The notes: generated from the sequence alone by a model not told the origin. DNA of 64,000 bases from Trebonia sp963767685 (GCA_963767685.1 CAVYEZ010000018.1:1302001-1366000); one strand, 5' to 3'. Shown: positions 17,249 through 27,877, numbered from the stretch's first letter. Made by a program: numbers and translations.

Positions 17249-17518
17249 CTAGGCCGAAGCCAGCTCGGCGAGGCGCTTGGCGATCGCTGACTTGCGGTTC
17301 GCGGCCTGGTTCTTGTGGATGACGCCCTTGGACACGGCCTTGTCGAGCTTGCGGGCGGCGGTCCGCATCGCGACGGTCGCTTCCTCGACGTTGCCCGACT
17401 CGACGGCCTCGCGGAACTTGCGCACGTGGGTGCGGAGCTCGGACTTGACGGCCTTGTTGCGCTGGTGCGCCTTCTCGTTGGTCCTGATGCGCTTGATCTG
17501 CGACTTGATGTTCGCCAC
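17249..17518 (-). CDS. rpsT: 30S ribosomal protein S20
   Basis: Primary 16S rRNA-binding protein, 89 residues and very basic: ANIKSQIKRIRTNEKAHQRN, then KSELRTHVRKFREAVESG and a C-terminal KGVIHKNQAANRKSAIAKRL, all family-typical. The GTG ending at 17518 is chosen because the family begins (M)ANIKSQ and AAGGA lies about eight bases upstream; longer readings are not conserved. Convergent with holA across the repeat field and divergent from lepA. Confidence 0.98.
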   Translation of the reverse strand: MANIKSQIKRIRTNEKAHQRNKAVKSELRTHVRKFREAVESGNVEEATVAMRTAARKLDKAVSKGVIHKNQAANRKSAIAKRLAELASA

Positions 17519-17905
17519 GCGAATACGTCCTTCGTTGGGTTTAAGTCTGCTTGGCCGCCCAGGGAACGGTCTGCCCGCCCGGAGCGGCAGCGTGAGAAGT
17601 GGGCGCAGAGATGAAGGATAGCCGAAGCCCCGCCGCTTCCTCAAACCAACGGGCGCTTCCCTAAGCAACCACCGGACCGGGAAGCCCCCTCCGCGAGCTA
17701 TTGGCTCGCGGGAAAGCACCGCGGTAGCTGAGTCACGATACCCTGATCACGAGGACGCCCGCGTGACCGGCAGGCCGGCGGTACCCGACAAGGCGCACCG
17801 CCGAGACGCCCGCGACGTCCCCCAACCGCGCGCCTACGGGCAGACAGAGCCCCGGCGCACCGGCACCGCGCGCGAGACCCCGCGCCCGAGCACGTTCATG
17901 GAAGC
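17519..17905. other. Divergent rpsT-lepA promoter region with a small hairpin
   Basis: 387 bases without a credible gene. An exact eight-base stem CCGCGAGC (17691-17698) and GCTCGCGG (17704-17711) with a TATTG loop lies in the middle. The rpsT leader occupies the left end. Nothing resembles a riboswitch. Confidence 0.5.
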
Positions 17906-19846
<1,941 letters not shown>

Positions 19847-19859
19847 GGGTAGTTGTTAA

Positions 19860-19881
19860 CCCGGGGGGTCGTCCCCCCGGG
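19860..19881. terminator. Bidirectional hairpin between lepA and the DUF1707 gene
   Basis: CCCGGGGGG (19860-19868) pairs with CCCCCCGGG (19873-19881) around a TCGT tetraloop, in the 37 bases between the lepA stop and the convergent gene. It resembles the CCCCCGGGGGACG elements after hflX and ppdK. Confidence 0.75.
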
Positions 19882-19883
19882 AG

Positions 19884-20495
19884 TCAACCGTGCGAGGCGA
19901 TGGCCAGGATGACGAACACCCAGCCCGCGATGCCCAGGTAGCCGAGGACGAGCCCGGCGATGGCCATGCCGTCTCCGCGCTCGCCGGTCCGCCTGATCTG
20001 GCCGCGCGCGAGGTGCCCGAGGATGACCGCCGGGATGGCCGCGAACCCGAGCGTGAAGAGCTCCGCGATCCCGCAGACCATGGCCCCGATAGCGAGCCCG
20101 TTGGTCGGCGCGGCCGGGACCATCGGGTAGTAGCCGGGATGGTAAGGCGCGACGGCGCCCGCCGGGCCCGCGGGCAGGTCGGCGACGACGGCGGCCAGGT
20201 CGGCGTAGGTCCGCGCCGCGTACACCCGGGCGGACCTGGCGTCGAACTCCTCCTTGGTCAGCCTGCCCTCGCCGAACGCGGCCTTGAGCACGTCAATAGC
20301 GCGTTCCCGGTCCGCCGCGGCGGCGAGCATCCCCGGCTGGGGGTACTGGGGCTGCCCGTACTGGTACGGCCCGTATCCAGGCGGCTGCCCGTAAGGCACG
20401 GGCGAAGACCCGTAGGGGGTCCCACCGTACGACGGCGGCCCGTAGGACGGTGGCAGGGGAAAGCCATTCGAACCAGGCCCCGGATCTGAAGTCAC
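19884..20495 (-). CDS. DUF1707/DUF4190 domain membrane protein
   Basis: 203 residues. A Pro/Gly/Tyr-rich cytoplasmic N-terminus (PPSYGPPSYGGTPYG) is followed by a DUF1707 module, RERAIDVLKAAFGEGRLTKE then EFDARSARVYAARTYADLAA (about residues 62-105). Two hydrophobic helices of the DUF4190 type follow (NGLAIGAMVCGIAELFTLGF and GMAIAGLVLGYLGIAGW). Starts at a GTG preceded by GGGAGG. Such proteins are common in actinobacteria with no assigned function. Convergent with lepA and divergent from hemW. Confidence 0.88.
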   Translation of the reverse strand: MTSDPGPGSNGFPLPPSYGPPSYGGTPYGSSPVPYGQPPGYGPYQYGQPQYPQPGMLAAAADRERAIDVLKAAFGEGRLTKEEFDARSARVYAARTYADLAAVVADLPAGPAGAVAPYHPGYYPMVPAAPTNGLAIGAMVCGIAELFTLGFAAIPAVILGHLARGQIRRTGERGDGMAIAGLVLGYLGIAGWVFVILAIASHG

Positions 20496-20543
20496 CAGTA
20501 CCTCCCGCCCATGTTGTGTCGCCTACAGCTTATCCTCGGCTCT

Positions 20544-21776
20544 ATGCCAGGAACGTTGCCAGAGGGTGAATCGGTTCCCGAAGACGGTTCCCTGCCATGC
20601 GATGCGACCCAAGGATTCGGCGATACCCCGTTCGGCGTTTACGTACACGTGCCTTTTTGCCGCACCCGCTGCGGCTATTGCGATTTCAACACCTACACCG
20701 CCGCTGAGCTGGGCGCCCGTGCTGGCCAGAACCATGCCAGCCAGGCCGCCTATCCGGAGCTGATCGCGCGGGAAGTGGACCTCGCGGCGAAGGTCCTGCC
20801 CGCGACGGGCGCCCCGGCGCGCACGATTTTCTTCGGCGGCGGAACTCCCACGCTGCTCGCCCCCGCCCAGCTGGGCGAGATTATCGGGAAGATCGGCGAC
20901 AGCTTCGGGCTCGCGAGCGACGTTGAGGTCACCGTCGAGGCCAACCCGGAGACCGTCGGGCCCGCCGAGCTTGAGCAATTGCGCGCGGCCGGAGTCACCC
21001 GGCTCTCGTTCGGGATGCAGAGCGCGGTACCGCACGTGCTGCGGGTGCTCGACCGCGAGCACCAGCCCGGCAGGCCGCTCGATTGCGTGCGCTGGGCCCG
21101 CGCGGCGGGCTTCGAGCACGTCAGCCTCGACCTGATCTACGGCACGCCGGGGGAGAGCGACGACGACTGGCGACGGTCCCTCACGGCCGCGATCGAGGCG
21201 GGGCCCGACCACGTGTCGGCCTACGCGCTGATCGTCGAGGATGGCACCCGGCTGGCGGCGAAGGTCCGCCGGGGCGAGATCGCCGCGCCCGACGACGACG
21301 CGATGGCCGACCGCTACCTGGTCGCCGACGAACTGCTCGGCGCGGCCGGCTTCCGCTGGTACGAGCTATCGAACTGGGCGAAAACCGACAAATCGCAGAG
21401 CAGGCACAACCTGCTCTACTGGACGGGCGGCGAGTGGTGGGGCTTCGGCCCCGGCGCGCACAGCCACGTGGGCGGCGTGCGCTGGTGGAACGTCAAGCAC
21501 CCGGCCGCCTACGCGGGCCGCCTCAACGAGGGGAAGTCCCCGGCCGCGGCCCGCGAGCGGCTGACCGCCGCCGAGCGCCGGATGGAAGAGATCATGCTCC
21601 GCGCCCGGCTGGCCGAGGGCCTGCCGCTTGCCCTCCTCGCCGATACCGCCCAGGCCGATTCCGAACGGATGGTGGCCGATTCCCTGATCGACCCATCCGC
21701 TCACGCGGCAGGCCGGCTGGTGCTGACCCCGCGCGGCCGCCTGCTCGCCGACGCGGTGATCCGCGACCTCACCTAA
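20544..21776 (+). CDS. hemW: Radical SAM heme chaperone HemW (coproporphyrinogen oxidase-like)
   Basis: Iron-sulfur radical SAM protein of heme delivery. 410 residues from the ATG at 20544. The cluster motif is C39-RTR-C43-GY-C46 after VYVHVPFCRT. FFGGGTPTLL, TVEANPE, RLSFGMQS and DLIYGTPGE are characteristic of HemW/HemN proteins, and the C-terminal winged-helix part includes HNLLYWTGGEWWGFGPGAHS. It precedes hrcA-dnaJ, as in other actinobacteria. Its last 411 bases overlap the antisense C-terminal extension of the DUF3097 gene. Confidence 0.95.
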   Translation: MPGTLPEGESVPEDGSLPCDATQGFGDTPFGVYVHVPFCRTRCGYCDFNTYTAAELGARAGQNHASQAAYPELIAREVDLAAKVLPATGAPARTIFFGGGTPTLLAPAQLGEIIGKIGDSFGLASDVEVTVEANPETVGPAELEQLRAAGVTRLSFGMQSAVPHVLRVLDREHQPGRPLDCVRWARAAGFEHVSLDLIYGTPGESDDDWRRSLTAAIEAGPDHVSAYALIVEDGTRLAAKVRRGEIAAPDDDAMADRYLVADELLGAAGFRWYELSNWAKTDKSQSRHNLLYWTGGEWWGFGPGAHSHVGGVRWWNVKHPAAYAGRLNEGKSPAAARERLTAAERRMEEIMLRARLAEGLPLALLADTAQADSERMVADSLIDPSAHAAGRLVLTPRGRLLADAVIRDLT

Positions 21777-22685
21777 CTCGCCGTCCGGGGCGGTCACGAA
21801 GTCGATCAGCTCCTCCACCCGGCCAAGCAGTTCCGGCTCCAGGTCGGCGTAGCTGGTGATGGCGCGCAGGATGCGCCGCCACGCGACCGCGACGTCCTGC
21901 GGCGTCTCGTGCGGCCAGCCGATCCGCGCGAGGACGCCCTCCTTCCATGACAGCCCCTTCGGGACGTCGGGCCAGGCCGCCAGGCCCAGCTTGGCGGGCT
22001 TGACCGCCGCCCAGATGTCGATGAACGGGTGGCCGACGACAAGCACGTTGGGGTCGTCGCCGACGGCGGCGGCGATCCTGCTCTCCTTGGACCCGGCGAC
22101 GAGGTGGTCGACGAGGACGCCGAGCCGTCGCCCGTCTTCCGGCTCGAAGTCACGGACGATGGCCGCCAGGTCGTCGATGCCCTCCAGGTACTCCACGACC
22201 ACGCCGACCTCCCGCAGGTCGTCGCCCCAGATCTTCTCCACCAGCTCCGCGTCGTGCTTGCCCTCGACGTAGATCCGGCTGGCCTTGGCGACCTTGGCCC
22301 GCTGCTGCGGCGCGGCGACGGACCCGGAGGCGGTTCGCCGCCCCACATTTCCGGCATTTTCCGCTTTGGGGGCCGGGCGCACCAGCGTCACCCGCTTGCC
22401 CTCAAGCAGGAACGTCCCCGGCAGCGGGAACACCCGCCGCTTGCCGAAGCGGTCCTCAAGCGTCACGGAACCGGGCTCGACCGCCACCACCGCGCCGCAG
22501 AACCGGCCCTCGAAGTCCTCGACGACCAGGTCACGCTCGGCCTCGACCTGCGGCACCGGCCCCCGCCCGGGCTTGGGCTTACGGTTCTCCGGTGCGAGGA
22601 CGTCGCGCCCGTACTGTCGGCTTTGCAACTTTTGCGCCTCCTCCGCCTCGGCCCTTACGCTGGGCCGAATCTCGGTCTCGCTCAC
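21366..22685 (-). CDS. DUF3097 family protein with an apparent antisense read-through tail
   Basis: Conserved actinobacterial protein of unknown function. Residues 1-300 are family-typical: RQYGRDVLAPENRKPKPGRG, RIYVEGKHDAELVEKIWGDD, VVVEYLEGIDDLAAIV, LGVLVDHLVAGSKESRIA and the end-of-family VEELIDFVTAP. Toprim-like acidic motifs in the middle hint at nucleic-acid or phosphate chemistry (inference). After GELG the frame continues for about 130 residues antisense to hemW with no domain. In the neighbouring frame a TAG lies exactly at the expected end, so an indel or stop loss is suspected. GTG start at 22685. Divergent from hrcA. Confidence 0.82.
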   Translation of the reverse strand: MSETEIRPSVRAEAEEAQKLQSRQYGRDVLAPENRKPKPGRGPVPQVEAERDLVVEDFEGRFCGAVVAVEPGSVTLEDRFGKRRVFPLPGTFLLEGKRVTLVRPAPKAENAGNVGRRTASGSVAAPQQRAKVAKASRIYVEGKHDAELVEKIWGDDLREVGVVVEYLEGIDDLAAIVRDFEPEDGRRLGVLVDHLVAGSKESRIAAAVGDDPNVLVVGHPFIDIWAAVKPAKLGLAAWPDVPKGLSWKEGVLARIGWPHETPQDVAVAWRRILRAITSYADLEPELLGRVEELIDFVTAPDGELGEVADHRVGEQAAARGQHQPACRVSGWVDQGIGHHPFGIGLGGIGEEGKRQALGQPGAEHDLFHPALGGGQPLAGRGRGLPLVEAARVGGRVLDVPPAHAAHVAVRAGAEAPPLAARPVEQVVPALRFVGFRPVR

Positions 22686-22745
22686 GGAAGCGTAACCGTC
22701 GGGACTGCGTCCTTGCCGTCCGGAAGCTCTCAGGAGTTAATAGAA

Positions 22746-22772
22746 TTGGCACTCAAGGATGCTGAGTGCCAA
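22746..22772. promoter_or_regulatory. CIRCE operator for HrcA
   Basis: TTGGCACTC, nine bases, GAGTGCCAA: a perfect nine-nine inverted repeat with the N9 spacer of the CIRCE element (consensus TTAGCACTC-N9-GAGTGCTAA), here with A to G and matching T to C changes that keep the symmetry. It overlaps the ribosome site of hrcA, so bound HrcA would block its own operon. Confidence 0.92.
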
Positions 22773-22785
22773 GGAGGTGAACACG

Positions 22786-23790
22786 GTGCTTGACGAGCGC
22801 AAGCTGGCGGTGCTCCGCGCGATAGTCGAGGACTACGTGTCCACCACCGAGCCGGTTGGGTCGAAGTCCCTCGTAGACCGGCATGGCCTCGACGTGTCGC
22901 CCGCCACGATCCGCAACGACATGGCCGTCCTCGAGGAGCAGGGGTTCATCGCGCAGCCGCACACCAGCGCCGGCCGGATCCCGACCGACAAGGGATACCG
23001 GCTGTTCGTCGACCGGCTGTCGTCAGTCAAGCCGATGTCGGCGGCCGAGCGCCGGGCGATCGAGACCTTCCTGGCGGGCGCCTACAGCCTCGACGAGGTG
23101 GTCGCGCGCACGGTCCGGCTGCTCGCCCAGCTCACCCGGCAGGTGGCGGTCGTGCAGTACCCCTCGCTGTCCAGGTCCGCGGTACGGCACATCGAACTGG
23201 TCTCGCTCGCGCCCCAGCGGGTGCTGCTCGTCCTGATCACGGACACGGGCCGGGTGGAGCAGGCCGCGGTGGATCTCCCCGAAGCGGCGGAGCCGGAGTC
23301 GATCGCTCATCTGCGCGCGGTGCTCAACGCGTGCCTCGATGGGCATAAGCTGGCCGACGCGGCCGTTACAGTGTCGGGTCTGGCCGACCGCATACCCGTC
23401 CCCGAGCGGGTGAACGCGGGCGCCGTCTTCTCCGTCCTCCTCGACAGCCTCGCCGAGCGGCACGAGGAGCGGGTGGTCTTCGGCGGTGCCGCCAACCTCG
23501 CCGCCCCCGATTTCGGCAAGGGGCTGCGTGACGTGCTTGAAGCGCTGGAGGAACAAGTGGTATTGATGCGGCTCCTCGGAGAGGCCGCGAGCCCGTCTGC
23601 GCTGACCGTGATGATCGGCGCGGAGACGGGCATCCAGGGAACGTCCGTGGTGTCGGCCGCCTACGGGTCCGGCGGCCAGGCGGTGGCCAAGCTCGGCGTG
23701 CTCGGGCCGACCAGGATGGACTATCCAGGCACGATGGGCGCGGTCCGTGCGGTGGCACGGTACGTCGGGCAGATTCTCGGAGAGTCATAG
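22786..23790 (+). CDS. hrcA: Heat-inducible transcriptional repressor HrcA
   Basis: Represses chaperone genes by binding CIRCE. 334 residues. The N-terminal winged helix reads RKLAVLRAIVEDYVSTTEPV and SPATIRNDMAVLEEQGFIAQ then PHTSAGRIPTDKGYR. The C-terminal part has the family's VFGGAANLA and TVMIGAETG motifs. The GTG at 22786 is preferred because AAGGAGGT (22771-22778) is ideally spaced; earlier in-frame starts fall inside the CIRCE element. It overlaps dnaJ by one base (TAGTG), so the two form an autoregulated operon. Confidence 0.97.
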   Translation: MLDERKLAVLRAIVEDYVSTTEPVGSKSLVDRHGLDVSPATIRNDMAVLEEQGFIAQPHTSAGRIPTDKGYRLFVDRLSSVKPMSAAERRAIETFLAGAYSLDEVVARTVRLLAQLTRQVAVVQYPSLSRSAVRHIELVSLAPQRVLLVLITDTGRVEQAAVDLPEAAEPESIAHLRAVLNACLDGHKLADAAVTVSGLADRIPVPERVNAGAVFSVLLDSLAERHEERVVFGGAANLAAPDFGKGLRDVLEALEEQVVLMRLLGEAASPSALTVMIGAETGIQGTSVVSAAYGSGGQAVAKLGVLGPTRMDYPGTMGAVRAVARYVGQILGES

Positions 23791-24941
23791 TGGCTGAGGA
23801 CTATTACGCGCTGCTCGGGGTCCGTCGGGACGCCTCGCAAGCCGAGATTAAGAGCGCGTACCGCCGGCTGGCGCGGGAACTGCACCCGGACGTCAACCCC
23901 GATCCGGACACGCAGGAGAAGTTCAAGGAGATCACCCAGGCCTACGAGGTCCTGGGCGATACAGAAAAGCGCCAGATGTACGACCTGGGCGGCGACCCGT
24001 TCGCCGCCGCGGGCGCGGGCGCGCCCGGGTTCGGCGGGTTCGGCGCCGCCGCCGGCTTCCCGTTCAGCGAGTTCGTAGACGCCGTATTCGGCGCCGCGGG
24101 CGCCAGCGCCGGCCGGGGACCGCGCAGCCGGGCGCGGCGCGGCCGGAACGCGACGATCAGGATCGAGCTCGACCTGTCGGAGTGCGCGTTCGGCGCGACC
24201 CGCGAGCTGACGGTGGACACTGCGGTGGTCTGCCCGACCTGCTCGGGCGAGGGTACCGCGCCGGGCACGCACCCGGAGACCTGCCAGGTCTGCGCCGGGC
24301 GCGGCGAGATCAGCCAGGTCCGCAAGTCGTTCCTCGGCCAGGTGGTCACCACCCAGGCCTGCCCGAACTGCGGCGGCTACGGCACCATCCTGCCCCGCCC
24401 TTGCCCGGAGTGCGACGGCGACGGCCGGGTGCGCACCCGGCGGACGATGAAGGTCAGAATCCCGGCGGGCGTCGAGGACGGCACGCACATCCAGCTGGCG
24501 GGCGAAGGCGAGACTGGTCCCGGCGGTGGCCCGCCCGGCGACCTGTTCCTCGAGGTAGTGCAGCGCCCGCACCCGATCTTCGAGCGGCAGGGCGACGACC
24601 TGCACTGCACGCTGACGATCCCGATGGTGGCGGCGGCTCTCGGCGCGACCGTGTCGGTGGAGTCCCTCGATGGCCCGAACGACGTGGACATCCGGCCCGG
24701 ATCCCAGTCCGGTCAGGTCATCCCGCTGTACGGGCTCGGCGTCAAGCACCTCAACGGCACCGGCCGCGGCGACCTGGTGATCCACGTCACCGTGGAGACC
24801 CCGACCCGCCTCGACGCCGAGCAGGAGAAGCTGCTCCGCGACCTGGCCAAGCTCCGCGGCGAAGAGCAGCCGCCGGGAAAGTTCCAGCCGGGCCAGCAGG
24901 GTTTTTTCTCTAGACTCCGCGACGCCTTCAACGGCCGTTGA
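23790..24941 (+). CDS. dnaJ: Molecular chaperone DnaJ
   Basis: Hsp70 co-chaperone, 383 residues. J domain with H32-P33-D34 (RELHPDVNPDPDTQEKFKEI), a Gly/Ala/Phe-rich linker (about residues 72-110), then four zinc-binding CxxCxGxG-type repeats: CPTCSGEG, CQVCAGRG, CPNCGGYG and CPECDGDG (about residues 148-215), and a C-terminal substrate domain. GTG start overlapping the hrcA stop. Actinobacteria usually have a second dnaJ beside dnaK; this is the hrcA-linked copy. Confidence 0.97.
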   Translation: MAEDYYALLGVRRDASQAEIKSAYRRLARELHPDVNPDPDTQEKFKEITQAYEVLGDTEKRQMYDLGGDPFAAAGAGAPGFGGFGAAAGFPFSEFVDAVFGAAGASAGRGPRSRARRGRNATIRIELDLSECAFGATRELTVDTAVVCPTCSGEGTAPGTHPETCQVCAGRGEISQVRKSFLGQVVTTQACPNCGGYGTILPRPCPECDGDGRVRTRRTMKVRIPAGVEDGTHIQLAGEGETGPGGGPPGDLFLEVVQRPHPIFERQGDDLHCTLTIPMVAAALGATVSVESLDGPNDVDIRPGSQSGQVIPLYGLGVKHLNGTGRGDLVIHVTVETPTRLDAEQEKLLRDLAKLRGEEQPPGKFQPGQQGFFSRLRDAFNGR

Positions 24942-25065
24942 TCTTGCTTACCCAACCAAGGTCAATACCTTAGATCCCGAACGACCGCTGGCTATACCTG
25001 GTCGCGATCTATGGCTCTCTGTGCCCGGGGGAGCGGAGGCTTGGGGCCGTCCCCGCGGGCAGAAA

Positions 25066-25113
25066 GATCGTGGATCACTGACTACCCCATAGCGATGTCA
25101 GCGATCCACGATC
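25066..25113. repeat. GGATCGCTGACC-type palindromic repeat, copy 2 (between dnaJ and rsmE)
   Basis: Arms at 25066-25082 and 25097-25113 match at 16 of 17 positions (GATCGTGGATCACTGAC and GTCAGCGATCCACGATC) around TACCCCATAGCGAT. It lies between the convergent ends of dnaJ and rsmE and may terminate both. Confidence 0.7.
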
Positions 25114-25127
25114 ATCGAAAAGAGCAG

Positions 25128-25877
25128 CTACCAGCGGACCCGGCTCAGCAGGATGGCCGCCGCCACGGCGCCGGCCGTCGAGGTGCGGAGCACCGTTGGT
25201 CCCAGGCGCGCCTCCAGCGCGCCCGCGTCCCTCAGGGTGGCTCGTTCCTCCGGGCTGATTCCCCCCTCGGGCCCCACCAGCAGGAGGATGTCACCCGTCT
25301 CCGGCAACGGCAGTTCGTGGAGCTTGGCGGGCGCGTCCGCTTCCAAGACGATGGCGCCGCCGCCGGCGGCCACTCGCTGTCCGAGGGTGGCCGTGGTCGC
25401 TAGCCCGGTGACCTCGGGGAGCCAGGCCCGGCGGGACTGCTTAGCCGCCTCCCGGGCGGTCGCGCGCCACTTAGCGAGGGCCTTCGCCCCGCGTTCCGCC
25501 TGCCACTTGGTGATGGAACGGTCGGCGGCCCACGGGATCACGCCGTCGACGCCGACCTCGGTCATCAGCTCGACCGCGAGCTCGCCGCGGTCGCCCTTGG
25601 CTAGCGCCTGGGCGACGGTCAGCCGTGGCCAGGGCGCGGGCACCGCGTGCAGGGCGCGGACGTCAAGCGTGACCGAGTCCTTGCCAACGGTGGTGACCAC
25701 GCACTCGGCGAGCGTCCCGGCGCCATCGCTCACGTCGGCCCGCTCGCCGGGCCGCAGCCGCCTGACGGCGGCCGCGTGATGCCCCTCCGGGCCGTCCAGC
25801 GTCATGACCCCAAGCGTCAGCCCGCCGGGCGGAACCAGGAACACCGGCGGCCCCGCGACGGGCATGAGCGAATCCAT
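25128..25877 (-). CDS. rsmE: 16S rRNA (uracil(1498)-N(3))-methyltransferase
   Basis: Methylates U1498 of 16S rRNA using S-adenosylmethionine; SPOUT fold. 249 residues. N-terminal PUA-like part HHAAAVRRLRPGERADVSDG, then KGDRGELAVELMTEVGVDGV, and the knot motifs LLVGPEGGISPEE (about residue 205) and LGPTVLRTSTAG near the end. ATG at 25877 or an in-frame ATG at 25865; no strong ribosome site distinguishes them. The gene pair dnaJ-rsmE is common, although here the two are convergent. Confidence 0.93.
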   Translation of the reverse strand: MDSLMPVAGPPVFLVPPGGLTLGVMTLDGPEGHHAAAVRRLRPGERADVSDGAGTLAECVVTTVGKDSVTLDVRALHAVPAPWPRLTVAQALAKGDRGELAVELMTEVGVDGVIPWAADRSITKWQAERGAKALAKWRATAREAAKQSRRAWLPEVTGLATTATLGQRVAAGGGAIVLEADAPAKLHELPLPETGDILLLVGPEGGISPEERATLRDAGALEARLGPTVLRTSTAGAVAAAILLSRVRW

Positions 25878-25887
25878 GGCGGCCAGG

Positions 25888-26934
25888 TTAGCGGTGGCCG
25901 GGCGGCTGCCGGGTCACCGCCGCCGGGGAGTGCTGGTCGCGGAGGCTCGCGTGCCGCCGTTGCCCCCGGTCCTGCCGGGACCTCGATGGCGGGTCCGGCG
26001 GCCTCCACGGCCGGGGGTCGCTGGTCGGCGACGAGCCGGATGACGTCGGCGTCGGCGTCGGCGTCGGGTCGGTCCAGGTTGGCGACGACGCCTGCGTCGG
26101 CGACGTGTCGGCAGGCGTGGGGATCGGCGCCGCCGAGGAACTGGTGGGCGTCGGGGTCGGCGTCCGGGTAGGCCGGGTCACCGGGCAGGTCTGCTCGTTC
26201 GTGCTCGTGTAGACCGGCTGCGCCGAAGTGGCCGAGCCGGCGCTGCGCGCGGCCGGGGTAGCGGTGGACGGGGCGGCGCTGGCGGTGCTCGCGGAGGCCG
26301 CCGGGGTCGCGCTCGTCTGGCTTGGCTTCGCCCCGGTCAGCGACGGGAGCGCGCTGGACCCGCAGCGGCCGCTCGCGGCCGGGCGCGGCGTGGCGGTGTG
26401 CGAGTTCGTCGCCACGGTGCCGGTCTGGCCGACCGGCCCGCTGCCGGACGAGGCCACGCCGACCGTCGGCGTGGCGCCCCCGTGGGCCTGCGTCCCCTTG
26501 CCCTCGGTGCCCCCGCCGCCGTTCGTTGACCCGCCCCCGCCGTTAAGTGAGGAGCTCGCCTGGCTGATCGCGTGCCGAACCGGCTGAACACCGAGCGCGA
26601 TGCCAGCGAGGACGGCCACGCCGGCGAGTACCGTCACGAGCCGGAGCCACCCGATCCCCCTTCCCGGAAAGTTGCTCCGTCGTGATCGACGCTCCCGGCG
26701 GGCGCTGAGCCCGGGCAGTGAATCCTGCCAGGCCCAGTGCCCGCGCCAAGTCCAGTGCCTGACCCGGTCGGCGAGGCCGACGAGGACGCTGAGCAGCCAA
26801 GGCCGCGGCGGGCGGTCGCCGATGCGCGCGCGAATCTTCTCGAGCCCGTCGCCGCCGGGCTCGACCTCGCTGGCCGCGTCGGACAGGGCCCGGCGCAGCG
26901 CCTCTTCCAGGCCGTCGTCCTCGGGTGAGGTCAT
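25888..26934 (-). CDS. Single-pass membrane protein with Pro/Thr/Ser-rich extracellular domain, probable ECF sigma partner
   Basis: 348 residues. A short acidic cytoplasmic part (DGLEEALRRALSDAASEVEP) precedes one hydrophobic helix, WLRLVTVLAGVAVLAGIALG (about residues 95-115). About 220 residues rich in Gly, Ser, Thr and Pro follow, including TPTPTPT tracts, probably an extracellular stalk. No canonical zinc anti-sigma HxxxCxxC motif is seen. The ATG ending at 26934 has GAGGAGGG before it. It lies 31 bases after the ECF sigma stop on the same strand, so a signalling or anti-sigma role is inferred. The last 50 residues are basic and low-complexity. Confidence 0.75.
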   Translation of the reverse strand: MTSPEDDGLEEALRRALSDAASEVEPGGDGLEKIRARIGDRPPRPWLLSVLVGLADRVRHWTWRGHWAWQDSLPGLSARRERRSRRSNFPGRGIGWLRLVTVLAGVAVLAGIALGVQPVRHAISQASSSLNGGGGSTNGGGGTEGKGTQAHGGATPTVGVASSGSGPVGQTGTVATNSHTATPRPAASGRCGSSALPSLTGAKPSQTSATPAASASTASAAPSTATPAARSAGSATSAQPVYTSTNEQTCPVTRPTRTPTPTPTSSSAAPIPTPADTSPTQASSPTWTDPTPTPTPTSSGSSPTSDPRPWRPPDPPSRSRQDRGQRRHASLRDQHSPAAVTRQPPGHR

Positions 26935-26965
26935 GCCCTCCTCTCACCTGCCCGCCGCCCCGTCA

Positions 26966-27877
26966 TTAGGTCTCCTGTTCCAGGATGGTCTTCAGTGCCG
27001 CCATCGCGCGGGCCGTGTGACTCTTCACGGCCCCCCGGCTGATTCCCATCGCCGTAGCGATGTCGGCCTCGGAGAAGTCACCGTAGTACCGGAGTACGAC
27101 CGCTTCCCGCTGGCGCCCCGGGAGCGAGCGCAGCGCCGAGGTTACCGCCGAGCGCTCGATGAGCGTCAAGGCGGCGTGCTCGGCGCTCTGCTCGTCGGGC
27201 GCGGGCTTCGGCGGGTGCAGCTCCACGACCTTGCGGTGCCGGAGCACCGATCGTGACCGGTTGACGATCGCCTGCCGCAGGTAAGAGAGCGCCTTCTCCC
27301 GGTCGCGCAGCCGCCGCCAGGCCATGTGCATCGCCTCGAACGCGTCCTGGACGACCTCCTCGGCCGTCTGCACGTCGTGCACGAGCATCACGGCCAGCCG
27401 GACCAGCTGGTTGTAGTGCGTCGTGTAGATCTCGGTGACGGCATCGGAGGCGTCCCAAGCCCGGGAGGCCGGGGCGTAAACCGTCCCGGCCAGCAGCGGG
27501 CTCACTGCCATCGCCTCCGTCACGTCCGTTGGACGCGTCACCTGATCTGCCGGTTCACCGTCGGCGCGGAGTATTCCCGTGCCATTTCCCGAGCTGCCGT
27601 TGGCGCCCGTTTCCGAGCTGCCGTTGCCGCCCGCCGGCGCCGGGTCGAGCCCGCCGGCGCCGGACCGGATCGCCGGGCCATGGATCTCGGCGGGCTCGTC
27701 ACCGGCATCCCCGTGGCCCGCGGAACCGCTGGTGAGAGCGTCGGCGGCCGGATCGGCCGGCGGCGCGCTGAGAAAGCCGACTGCCGCGGACGCGGACCCG
27801 AGGTCCGCATCAGAACTCTCCAGGACCACGTCCGCGGCCTGGCTGTCCACGACAGTGTGCGCAGGTTTACCGCCCAC
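26966..27877 (-). CDS. SigE-family ECF RNA polymerase sigma factor with a long N-terminal extension
   Basis: Region 2 is EIYTTHYNQLVRLAVMLVHD then QTAEEVVQDAFEAMHMAWRR with LSYLRQAIVNRSRSVLRHRK; region 4 is SALRSLPGRQREAVVLRYYG and FSEADIATAMGISRGAVKSH. The core occupies about residues 143-303. The first 122 residues are Gly/Asp/Ala-rich and probably disordered. A GTG at 27877 opens the frame, but an ATG at 27511 preceded by GGAGG would give a normal 181-residue factor. Codon use stays GC3-rich in the extension, so I kept the longer reading. Co-oriented membrane partner downstream. Confidence 0.85.
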   Translation of the reverse strand: MGGKPAHTVVDSQAADVVLESSDADLGSASAAVGFLSAPPADPAADALTSGSAGHGDAGDEPAEIHGPAIRSGAGGLDPAPAGGNGSSETGANGSSGNGTGILRADGEPADQVTRPTDVTEAMAVSPLLAGTVYAPASRAWDASDAVTEIYTTHYNQLVRLAVMLVHDVQTAEEVVQDAFEAMHMAWRRLRDREKALSYLRQAIVNRSRSVLRHRKVVELHPPKPAPDEQSAEHAALTLIERSAVTSALRSLPGRQREAVVLRYYGDFSEADIATAMGISRGAVKSHTARAMAALKTILEQET

